Assembly: GCF_008370685.1 (NCBI RefSeq)
Contig: NZ_VTZU01000009.1
Span: forward strand, 1 to 64,000
DNA from: Aquimarina sp. RZ0
GTDB taxonomy: Bacteria; Bacteroidota; Bacteroidia; Flavobacteriales; Flavobacteriaceae
DNA length: 64,000 nt
Reading direction: 5' to 3'
The notes below the pieces were generated by a model. That model saw only the letters and a list, made by a program, of their open reading frames with translations. It was not told the DNA's origin and made no database searches. Of the stretch, positions 44,423 to 52,120 are shown one piece after another. A program made the position numbers and the translations under genes. Each line of letters begins with the position of its first letter. Position 1 is the stretch's first letter.

Positions 44423-44690
44423 GTTTATGGATGTGTTATCGCAAAAATACAAATATCTATAATGGAACGTGAAAATGGCAAATATATTTTTTGATTTCTA
44501 TAGTGACGAGCTTTGTAAGTTTTTGACATAGTCTATTCTGTAAAAGATTGATTTATTGAATTAAACTACGCTATATTTGGGATCAGATTAGACAATCTAT
44601 CTAATATAATCAACTCTATTTTAAGAAAACAAAAAATAAATGAGAATTGTATATAAATTTTAAAATAGATATAACTGCGGTTAGTGATTC

Positions 44691-45656
44691 TTATCGTTCC
44701 ATTTTTTTATATACCTGTTCTGCCAAAAATAATTGAATCTCTTTTCTACAGCTATCACAAGGATATAATATATCATGCCCTGTATTCTTCTTCATTTTTA
44801 ATATACTATTAACTCCCAACTGTTTTGCTTTCGTATGTATAACCTCTGATCCCTGCATACCGTTACCACTATTCTTGCTTACCACTTTATCATCTTCCCC
44901 ATGAAGGCTATATAAACTCTCTACCGATGTTTTATCTAGTAAATTTTCTGTGACTATAGCACCAGCAATATTTACAACCCCTTTTATTGATGATGAAAAG
45001 CCAGGGTTACCGCTATTTCCTTCTATACCTCCATGAGATTTTATATATGCAGATAAAGGTGGTAAAAATGTATTTACTTTTTCCATTGAATTCATATAAG
45101 CTGTGTGCAAAGATGTAATTGCTCCAGCAGAATATCCTCCTATAAAAATCTCATCCGTATCAATTTTGAATAATGCTGCTTCTTTTTTAAAGTAACGAAT
45201 TGCTGCCCGCTGATCCTCTACTGCATTTAAAATAGCGATGGGCATTGATATATTGGTTTGAGGTATATCTAACAAACGATAACTTATAGAAGCTACCACA
45301 AAACCTGATTTTGCCATCGATTGTAACCATCCAATCCCTTTTATAGCCTCTCTGGATCCCTTGGTAAATCCACCCCCGTGAGTAAAAATAAATAAAGGTC
45401 TTTTTTTGAGTGTATCTCCTTTAGGTTGATATACATCCAAAAGCAGATTTGTTTCCTTACCGCCTTGCGTTGTATTCTTTCCATAAGTCATTGTTTCTAT
45501 AGTAAAATCATCAAATATTTCTTTAAAATATCTATCCGAAACTATTGATGGTGCTACTTCGTTTTTTGTAAACAAACTTTTACATTCCGTAACAAATGAA
45601 AAGCTGATATACCCAGCTATTACTATTGATAATATTAAAAGTATTTTAGACTTCAT
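44691..45656 (-). CDS. Alpha/beta-hydrolase, carboxylesterase-like
   Basis: This 321-residue protein has an N-terminal signal anchor (about 5-22). The alpha/beta-hydrolase core shows the oxyanion motif HGGG (93-96), nucleophile S176 in GYSAG, an Asp in HGEDDKV (about 255) and H294 (NTGHD). This is the BD-FAE/hormone-sensitive lipase type of esterase. A pair of cysteines at the end (CDSC) may form a disulphide, which supports a periplasmic location. No partner genes are adjacent. The substrate may be an acylated sugar or a small ester. Confidence 0.85.
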   Translation of the reverse strand: MKSKILLILSIVIAGYISFSFVTECKSLFTKNEVAPSIVSDRYFKEIFDDFTIETMTYGKNTTQGGKETNLLLDVYQPKGDTLKKRPLFIFTHGGGFTKGSREAIKGIGWLQSMAKSGFVVASISYRLLDIPQTNISMPIAILNAVEDQRAAIRYFKKEAALFKIDTDEIFIGGYSAGAITSLHTAYMNSMEKVNTFLPPLSAYIKSHGGIEGNSGNPGFSSSIKGVVNIAGAIVTENLLDKTSVESLYSLHGEDDKVVSKNSGNGMQGSEVIHTKAKQLGVNSILKMKKNTGHDILYPCDSCRKEIQLFLAEQVYKKMER

Positions 45657-45734
45657 AAAATGTATTGTTTAGTTAGCAATTTAGAAAATATATGTTAAAC
45701 TAACACTGGTATCCAAAAGTCTTTGATAAAGGTT

Positions 45735-45830
45735 TCGAGTATGTATACTACCCCGAGTCAAGCACACAGGATATCTGTTATTGGAAAAAACATTTCGATT
45801 TTGAGGCAAGTCACGTAGCATTTTTATAGC
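45735..45830 (-). repeat. Repeat C, decayed copy C3
   Basis: Read on the minus strand it follows copy C2 near 47480: AATGCT, then CTTGCCTCAAAATCG, TGTTTTTT and GTGCTTGACTCGGGGTAGT. It lacks the CTCGATAATCGAG core. The alignment is by eye and gapped. Confidence 0.45.
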
Positions 45831-45927
45831 GAATCAAAAAAAGTTTAAACACTTCTGTATTATATATTGTACAATTTTATATAAAAAAGGAGTAATTTTC
45901 TTAAGTTGGATATCACAGGATTTATAG

Positions 45928-46386
45928 TTATGCAGTTTCAGATATTATAGGCTTTCCCATGTCTCTTGCCCAGTAAATGGCATCAGATAAATTCTCAAAA
46001 CTTTTGATTTTATTTTTCATAAAAAGTTTTTCAATCAAAACATTTAGTAACCCCTTAGAAGTATAACTAATTATCCCGTATCCTCTCAATTTGTAATCAC
46101 TCTTATAAAACTTTATCCAATCGCTAGGCTTTACTGCATATGAATGTACACGATTAGTAATATAAACAATATTTGACCCATCGTGATCATACAGGTTTGT
46201 TAAGTCTTCTACTAACTTTTTTGCATGATCATCCCAGGTAAACACTATTCCTTCTTTTATTTCGCCAACTACAAACCCATCAAATAGGTAGAAATCGCCA
46301 AAAAAATAATTAATCTCCTGTATTGCTTCTTTATAAAAAGAAGATTTTCTCATAAACTCCATAGATATACTAAAATTACTTTTCAT
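45928..46386 (-). CDS. Conserved flavobacterial protein, SpoIIAA/STAS-like
   Basis: This 152-residue cytoplasmic protein reads FGDFYLFDGFVVGEIKEGIV, then VYITNRVHSYAVKPSDWIKF and YTSKGLLNVLIEKLF. The layout of alternating strands and helices resembles STAS/SpoIIAA-like proteins. I know it only as a conserved flavobacterial family of unknown function. I moved the start to ATG 46386, because the longer frame begins 30 residues earlier with unrelated sequence. No neighbour suggests a role. Confidence 0.68.
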   Translation of the reverse strand: MKSNFSISMEFMRKSSFYKEAIQEINYFFGDFYLFDGFVVGEIKEGIVFTWDDHAKKLVEDLTNLYDHDGSNIVYITNRVHSYAVKPSDWIKFYKSDYKLRGYGIISYTSKGLLNVLIEKLFMKNKIKSFENLSDAIYWARDMGKPIISETA

Positions 46387-46599
46387 TAAAAAAAGCCCGT
46401 AAAAAATATTTAAAAAACTACAAATATTTAGATGGATGTCATTACTTGTATCTTCTAAATACGAATATATTAACAAACTGGAGGTAAACTACTCATAATC
46501 AAAGTCAGTACAAGTTTTCTTTTCAAAAAATGTTAATTTACGTTAATTTAAGTTAAAAAAAATAAAAATATTTATTTTTTGTTAGGGTTTACCCAGAGT

Positions 46600-46780
46600 T
46601 AACTGTTTATAATTAAACAATGAAGTTAATAATCAACTTATTTCTTAATGAAAGAATATAGTACTATAATAAATTTAAGATTGAAACCCTTCATAATTAT
46701 ATAAGTTAATTTGTGTTGAATAATAATATAATTAAGTTTCAATGTAAGCCCTCTTGGAGTAGTTAACCTGAGGGCTTTTT
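46600..46780 (+). ncRNA. Possible small RNA ending at a strong terminator
   Basis: A terminator at 46746-46780 is preceded by no plus-strand coding frame for several hundred bases. The upstream part contains a small GGGTTTACCC inverted repeat and AT-rich sequence. The 5' end is not defined and I found no consensus promoter. This is a guess from terminator placement alone. Confidence 0.25.
46746..46780 (+). terminator. Rho-independent terminator without an upstream gene
   Basis: The stem AAGCCCTC / GAGGGCTT has a 16-base loop and is followed by a run of seven T. The strength and direction are clear. The transcript it ends is not. Confidence 0.75.
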
Positions 46781-46980
46781 TTATGCCCATTGTTTTTTTT
46801 TAAACAAAAAACATCTCTAAAAATAGTAACTAATCATCCTCCCCAAAATCTTCTATCATTACGAAAAGATCTACTCAAAGAAATCATTATTATATACTAC
46901 CTTAAAAGATGATTTAATCAATTCAAATAATACATAGCACTCACCCTAAATTCAATCAAAGAGTAGGGTTAAACTATGTA

Positions 46981-47143
46981 ATACGATTTACGAATAAAAA
47001 TTTCGCATCTAATGACATTCTTTTTCTACTATATTTTCTTCATAAAATTAAACAATAGCTATGGCTATTCTTTAATTTGATTCATCAATCTAGCGAAAAA
47101 TCCTTGCCATTATTTTTACGAAATTCTCATCCGTAAATCGTAT
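46981..47143 (-). repeat. Diverged relative of repeat A (163 bp)
   Basis: It begins ATACGATTTACG and ends CGTAAATCGTAT, with the centre AATAGCTATGGCTATT. It has essentially the length of the six A copies, the same termini and the same palindromic layout, but the arms differ widely. The outside neighbours are a on both sides. Confidence 0.72.
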
Positions 47144-47477
47144 AAATACGATTTATATATAAAACATATAATGATGAAAACTCTAAATGTTCTATTCAGA
47201 TATAGTTTTAAATTAATAATGGATTTTATTAAAAAAGTAAGCTAGAAGAAACATCCTATACTTTGCATAATCATCCCATTTCTGATTTAAGACTATCCAT
47301 CCAAAAATTTGCTCTTTTTTAATTTATATTTCAAAATAAAAAGAAACCGCAACCATAACCAAGCTCTAATGTTCTTTTTTATACAAACAAAAAAAGGATA
47401 CTTCCTACTTTAAATATTTTAAAACCGGAGTTGGTATAATACGATGAAATCAGGCTCAAAAAAAGTTAAAAAATCTT

Positions 47478-47580
47478 TTACTCGATAATCGAGATTTAAA
47501 TGCTCCGAGGCTTGCCTCAAAATCGAGATGTTTTTTTCTAATAAATGCATCGTGGGCTTGCCCCGAGATAGTTTACTATA
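47478..47580 (+). repeat. Repeat C, copy C2 (about 100 bp)
   Basis: It contains CTCGATAATCGAG, AAATGCTCCGAGGCTTGCCTC, AAAATCGAGATG, GTGGGCTTGCCCCGAG and ATAGTTTACT. The GGCTTGCCTC and GGGCTTGCCCCG parts are each short palindromes, so this family is also hairpin-forming. Confidence 0.62.
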
Positions 47581-47794
47581 AATCTTTGTAGAGAAAACAG
47601 AAATATATTCTAAAAAAATATATTGTTTTTCTATAGGCGAAAGCAACTCTCCTCTTTAGAAAATTAGAAGCTATTTCTACATCAAAAAAGTATTTTGTCA
47701 CTGAAAACAGGGTCTATTTTTCACTGAAAAAGGTGTTAAGCAGCTCTGGACACTCTACTACTTTTGTATAATTCATTAATCTAAAACAAAAATT

Positions 47795-48223
47795 ATGAAA
47801 AAAAATATGCTGAATTTACTATTAATAATTATTGTTCTTTTCTCTTCATCGTGTAAAAATGAAGAAAAAACAGAAGTAGTCGATGATCCCGAAAAAATTG
47901 AAGAAATCGTCCAGAAAAAGGAAGATAAAACTAGTAATGTCTCTACCACAACAGAAACATCTGTTGATATTCCTAGTTTTAATGATCAAAAAGTACAAGC
48001 GTATGTAAATTCATATGAAGCTTATATAGAAAAATATAAAAAAATTGTAGAAAGTAAGGATATGACCGCTTTTGCTTCTCTAGGCCAAAAAGGGCAAGAA
48101 CTTAGCACTAAAGCACAGGAAATAATGGGTAATCTTTCTGCTGATGATGTAAAAAAGTTAAATGATTATATGCTGGCTAAATCAACTGAATTACAAGAGT
48201 TGTCCAAAAAGCTTATGCAATAA
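47795..48223 (+). CDS. Hypothetical lipoprotein, helical
   Basis: This 142-residue protein has a lipobox (LFSSSC, about C20). A charged, low-complexity linker (about 24-60) is followed by a helical domain rich in Lys, Glu and Gln (YVNSYEAYIEKYKKIVESKD ...). I recognise no family. A -7-like TACTTTTG lies 29 bases before the start, giving a short leader, and a strong terminator follows. It is a single-gene transcript, probably an outer-membrane lipoprotein. Confidence 0.72.
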   Translation: MKKNMLNLLLIIIVLFSSSCKNEEKTEVVDDPEKIEEIVQKKEDKTSNVSTTTETSVDIPSFNDQKVQAYVNSYEAYIEKYKKIVESKDMTAFASLGQKGQELSTKAQEIMGNLSADDVKKLNDYMLAKSTELQELSKKLMQ

Positions 48224-48781
48224 TTATTTAGGGTTGACTAATTGTTAGTTATCATAATTGATGGGGTTATGTTTTGTAAACTCTGCTCTGATATAGAGCA
48301 GGGTTTATTTTTTTTTTAAAATGACAAGACTCTTTCTAGCATTCAATTAATTAATCATACTGATTCTAAAAAAATAAAAAGAGGTCACCATATTATATCA
48401 TACTGTTATGAGTTTTTTACTGAGTACATAATTCTACAAGCAGACTTACGAGACATCCAATGAAAGAAAGTTTATTTTTTGAATTGAAGAAAATCTAAGA
48501 TTTTAAAACCATTACTTTTACCTCGTGATACTGGTATCTGGAAATTCTATTAATAAAATCAGAACTATTTTTTGTAAATACTTTTCAAAGCAATTAGAAA
48601 ACCTTTCATAGAATTATAACTTAAATTTAAAAAAAATACCTCATAATGAAAAAACATAAAATATGTTGAGTTATTTAAAAATCAATTTAATAACTTGTAA
48701 TATATTCGAGAATATTAAAATGTAAATAGTTCACTAATTTTTAATTATGACTATCCTACAATAAATATCTTTCAGAGATCT
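48224..48781. other. Intergenic region, 558 bp
   Basis: Apart from the terminator at 48278-48315 I see nothing recognisable. The rest is AT-rich spacer ahead of the ECF sigma gene. The last part contains a TATCTTTC at about 48766-48773, one base off the -7 consensus. Confidence 0.5.
48278..48315 (+). terminator. Terminator after the lipoprotein gene
   Basis: The 12-bp stem AAACTCTGCTCT / AGAGCAGGGTTT (one G-T pair) has a five-base loop and is followed by a run of about ten T. Confidence 0.87.
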
Positions 48782-49291
48782 ATGAAAAAGAAGTCTGTTT
48801 GTGAAAAGAAAAATTTTGAATCAATCTTTAATGAATACTCTGCTTCGTTAAGAAATATTATCTACTATAAATGTGGAGATATGGATATTGCAGAAGATAT
48901 TATACAGGATGCATTTGTGAAATTATGGTTAAACTGTAAAAAAGTGTTTTTTAATAGAGCTAAATCCTTTTTATTTACTGTCGCTAATAATAGTTTATTA
49001 AACCATATTGCGCATCAGAAAGTTGTGCTTAATTATGAACAAAAACCTCATTCTGATATCAATAATCAAGATCCACAGTTTGTTATGGAAGAAAATGAGT
49101 TTATGAAACAATTAAAAAGCGCAATTGATGCATTGCCAGAAAAACAACGAGAAACATTTTTATTATCTAGAATAGATAAAAAATCATATAAAGAAATATC
49201 AGAAATGACAGGGGTCTCCATCAAAGCAATAGAAAAAAGAATACATTATGCCTTGTTAAGTCTAAGGGAAAGTTTGGGAGATGTTTTATAA
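48782..49291 (+). CDS. ECF RNA polymerase sigma factor, FecI-like
   Basis: This 169-residue sigma factor has region 2 (FNEYSASLRNIIYYKCGDMD, IAEDIIQDAFVKLW) and region 4 (LPEKQRETFLLSRIDKKSYK, EISEMTGVSIKAIEKRIHYAL). The FecR-type anti-sigma gene starts 71 bases downstream. In Bacteroidota this pair usually precedes a SusC/TonB-dependent receptor gene, which is missing here. It probably directs transcription of a distant transporter locus or its own operon. Confidence 0.92.
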   Translation: MKKKSVCEKKNFESIFNEYSASLRNIIYYKCGDMDIAEDIIQDAFVKLWLNCKKVFFNRAKSFLFTVANNSLLNHIAHQKVVLNYEQKPHSDINNQDPQFVMEENEFMKQLKSAIDALPEKQRETFLLSRIDKKSYKEISEMTGVSIKAIEKRIHYALLSLRESLGDVL

Positions 49292-49362
49292 TAATGTAGG
49301 GTAAAAGTTGATAAGACTGTTTATTATATATAAAGGGGGCAATAAACAAAAGGTAAGAAAAC

Positions 49363-50274
49363 ATGAAAAATCCATATCCAGATGATGGTTTTTTAGCGCG
49401 ATGGCTTAGTAGTGATCTCACTACCAAGGAGAAAGAAACGTTTGAAAAATCTGAAGATTACAAAAAGTATGTAAGAATTATTGATAAGGTAGATACACTT
49501 AATACACTACCCTATGATAAAGAAAAGTTATTTAATGCAATACAGCAAGATATCCAAAAAGAAACAAAAACAATAAAATTAGTGCCAAAATGGACGTATG
49601 GTGTCGCCGCTACCATTTTAGTGATCGTTGGAGTGTTCTTTTTCTTTGATACATCTACAGAGTATACTACTAATTTTGGTGAGCAAACATCACTTACACT
49701 TCCTGATGGCTCTGAGGTTATCCTAAATTCTAAGTCATCTTTGAAATTTAAAAAATCAGATTGGGATACTAATAGGATAGTTATGCTAACTGGTGAAGCA
49801 TTTTTTAAGGTAAGGAAAGGCTCGGATTTTTTGGTAAACACCATATCAGGAGAAGTATCAGTGCTTGGTACCCAGTTTAATGTAAATAGTAGAAAAGATT
49901 TTTTTGAGGTAATGTGTCACGAAGGTAAGGTAAAAGCAATCGGAAATAATCGTAAAGAAATTATTTTAACTAAAGAAAAAGCTTACAGAGTTGTTGACGA
50001 TACTACTGAAAACTGGACTATAAAAGGTTCAGAGCCTAGTTGGGTATTGGGAGAAACTACTTTTACCAACACTCCGTTAAAACAAGTTATACAATCGCTG
50101 CAACACCAATTTGATCTAAGTTTTGATAAAAATAGTATTAATGAAGACCAACGTTTTACAGGTAGTTACAGCCATAAAGATGTTGAAATTGCTTTAAGAA
50201 CAATTTTCGGGTCTATGGAAATTACATATAGTATTAAGGATAATAACAAAGTTATTCTAACTAAGAAAAAATAA
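49363..50274 (+). CDS. FecR-type anti-sigma factor
   Basis: This 303-residue protein has an N-terminal cytoplasmic helix bundle (1-75), one TM helix (about 78-95) and a FecR beta-helix domain (about 100-205: TNFGEQTSLTLPDGSEVILN, LTGEAFFKV, VLGTQFNVNS). A C-terminal STN-like domain (about 235-300) carries TFTNTPLKQVIQSLQHQF. It senses the periplasmic signal of a TonB-dependent receptor and controls the ECF sigma factor. A 46-base perfect palindrome follows at 50401. Confidence 0.92.
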   Translation: MKNPYPDDGFLARWLSSDLTTKEKETFEKSEDYKKYVRIIDKVDTLNTLPYDKEKLFNAIQQDIQKETKTIKLVPKWTYGVAATILVIVGVFFFFDTSTEYTTNFGEQTSLTLPDGSEVILNSKSSLKFKKSDWDTNRIVMLTGEAFFKVRKGSDFLVNTISGEVSVLGTQFNVNSRKDFFEVMCHEGKVKAIGNNRKEIILTKEKAYRVVDDTTENWTIKGSEPSWVLGETTFTNTPLKQVIQSLQHQFDLSFDKNSINEDQRFTGSYSHKDVEIALRTIFGSMEITYSIKDNNKVILTKKK

Positions 50275-50279
50275 AACGA

Positions 50280-50380
50280 TCTCGATCTAAAAGAGGTAGG
50301 AATTTTAGATTTATAAATTTCTAGATCTAGTAAACTACCATACAAGTCTCAGAGTATTTAAAACTCGATAATCGAGTAAA
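50280..50380 (-). repeat. Repeat C, decayed copy C4
   Basis: On the minus strand it reads TTTACTCGATTATCGAG, TTTAAATACTCTGAGACTTG, then ATGGTAGTTTACT, which follows the order of copy C1. It has several mismatches. Confidence 0.55.
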
Positions 50381-50400
50381 AATCATATTTAGTTATAAAT

Positions 50401-50446
50401 AAAAATATCAAGCTTGCTATTAATTAATAGCAAGCTTGATATTTTT
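50401..50446. terminator. Perfect 46-bp palindrome acting as a bidirectional terminator
   Basis: Two 23-base arms are exact reverse complements (AAAAATATCAAGCTTGCTATT ... and its mate), with no spacer. Both strands end in TTTTT. It lies between the convergent fecR-like and manA genes. Confidence 0.88.
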
Positions 50447-50552
50447 TAATAGTAAACTCTCTTCACAAAAGGTTCTGAAACAATGCTCCTTTCTTATACC
50501 TTTTCTGGTTTAAAAACATTCTAAATTGAATTTTTTTAGGTTGAAAAGTGTT

Positions 50553-51524
50553 TTATACTGTCACTTCAATTAACTTCGAGTATTTAGAAATTAACTCAAC
50601 CTTATTAATAATTGAAGGTACTAATAATGTTTCTCCTATTTTAAGAGTATATACTTCTTCATTTGCTTTTATCTCTAGACTACCTTCTACACATATATAG
50701 ATCACAAAAGAATCCAAACTACTATAATCTTTAAGCAATCCTCCATTAATTTTGATGAAATTTGTTCTAAAATATGGAGAATTAACCAAGTCATTAGAAA
50801 CATTTTCCTGTTGGTTATAGCTAGTCTTATACTCATCATACACTTCATAATCAATCGCATCTAGCGCCATTTCTGTATGGAGTTCTCGTTTCTTACCTGT
50901 TACCTTATCTACTCTATCATAGTCATAAATACGATACGTTATATCTGATGTTTGTTGTATTTCTGCTAATAAAATACCGGATCCAATCGCATGTACTCGT
51001 CCTGTAGGAATATAAAAAGTATCACCAGACTTTACTTCTTCTTCATTAAGAATATTTAATATGGAAGAATTGCTAAGATGATTTGTATAAATTTCTTTAT
51101 TTACTTCTTGATCAAATCCCACAATTATTTTAGCATTTTTATCTGCCTGCATGATATACCACATTTCATTTTTCCCAAACGAATCGTGCCTTTTCCTGGC
51201 TAATTCATCACTGGGATGCACCTGTATGGATAAAGGTGTATTAGCATCTATAAATTTTATTAACAACGGAAACTCGTTACCAAAAGTTTCATATACGCTA
51301 TTTCCTAAAAAATCGCCTTTGAATTCCGTTATTAGTTGTTTTAGTGTATACCCTTTTAAACGTCCCTGAGACACAAGAGTTTCATCATTTTTTACATCAG
51401 ATATTTCCCAGGATTCTCCAATTTTTTCTCCTTCATATTCTTTTTGTAAAAATGTCTTTAGCTTATCTCCTCCCCAAATACGGTATTTAAAAAGAGGTGA
51501 AAATTTCAAAGGATAGAGTTTCAT
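50553..51524 (-). CDS. manA: Mannose-6-phosphate isomerase, class I
   Basis: This 323-residue cupin isomerase interconverts mannose 6-phosphate and fructose 6-phosphate. Visible parts are WGGDKL (about 17-22), GESWEISD (36-43), the zinc-site Q101/H103 in SIQVHPSD, E120 in NEMWYI, the histidine in YIPTGRVHAIG and QQTSDITYRIYD with the catalytic Arg. It supplies mannose precursors for polysaccharide and glycan synthesis. It is monocistronic and is terminated at the palindrome at 50401. Confidence 0.92.
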   Translation of the reverse strand: MKLYPLKFSPLFKYRIWGGDKLKTFLQKEYEGEKIGESWEISDVKNDETLVSQGRLKGYTLKQLITEFKGDFLGNSVYETFGNEFPLLIKFIDANTPLSIQVHPSDELARKRHDSFGKNEMWYIMQADKNAKIIVGFDQEVNKEIYTNHLSNSSILNILNEEEVKSGDTFYIPTGRVHAIGSGILLAEIQQTSDITYRIYDYDRVDKVTGKKRELHTEMALDAIDYEVYDEYKTSYNQQENVSNDLVNSPYFRTNFIKINGGLLKDYSSLDSFVIYICVEGSLEIKANEEVYTLKIGETLLVPSIINKVELISKYSKLIEVTV

Positions 51525-52120
51525 ATTTTAATGACTAATTAGAAAAGTTATAGATATTATTTGAGTTATTTTAAACTTACTTCTGCAAAATATTAAAATT
51601 ACTTTAAAATAATCTGAGATTGAAATTTTTATTATTTAAAAATAACGTATAGCCTATCCAAAGCTTAAAATAACATAGATTTTTAAGAATTTTAATATAA
51701 ATTCCCTCAAAACACTTATTCATACATTTTTTTTTTCAGTAAACTACCTCAGAACAAATCCACGAAATACGAATTTTAATGATAATACCTATCGCAAGTT
51801 TATATAAACATCGTATAAATAAGAACATTTATTCTTAAGAACTACCTGGGTTTTTATAAAAAATCCTACAAAAAAACAGGTTTTACGAGATAAAAAAAGT
51901 ATAAACCATACGGTTAGTCGATAAATTATGTCTTTTTGACTAAACAAGTACAAATTAGCTTTCATATATTTGCTCAATAGAGAGTTTGTTGTATTTTTGA
52001 GCCCCCTAAAACCTCATTTTTTATAAGGTTAATCAGTGCTCCTAAAAAACAAACTTTCCCTTTACCTGACATTGCGTTTAATATTTCGCAGTAGTATTTA
52101 TTTAATAAAAAACATCTTTA
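51525..52120. other. Intergenic region, 596 bp, promoter of the M61 gene
   Basis: This is AT-rich spacer with a well-formed promoter at 51970-51999. The short frame 51789-51977 on the minus strand is not convincing. The leader from the promoter to the M61 start is about 115 bases and shows no structured element I can name. Confidence 0.5.
51970..51999 (+). promoter_or_regulatory. Bacteroidota-type promoter of the M61 peptidase gene
   Basis: TTG at 51970-51972, 19 bases of spacer, then TATTTTTG at 51992-51999. This is an exact match to the -33/-7 consensus. The TTG itself is the end of another -7-like TATATTTG (51965-51972). Confidence 0.6.

Larger units (their letters stand above)
46387..47794. 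other. Large intergenic region, about 1.4 kb
   Basis: It contains a plus-strand terminator at 46746-46780 with no plus-strand gene ahead of it (a possible small RNA), a diverged repeat A (46981-47143) and repeat C copy C2 (about 47478-47580). The frame 47419-47646 overlaps C2 and is not convincing. A -7-like TACTTTTG at 47759-47766 lies ahead of the lipoprotein gene. Confidence 0.55.

Noticed and set aside
47419..47646. Open frame of 75 codons on the minus strand
   Set aside because: It runs through repeat C2, so the sequence is explained by the repeat and not by coding selection.
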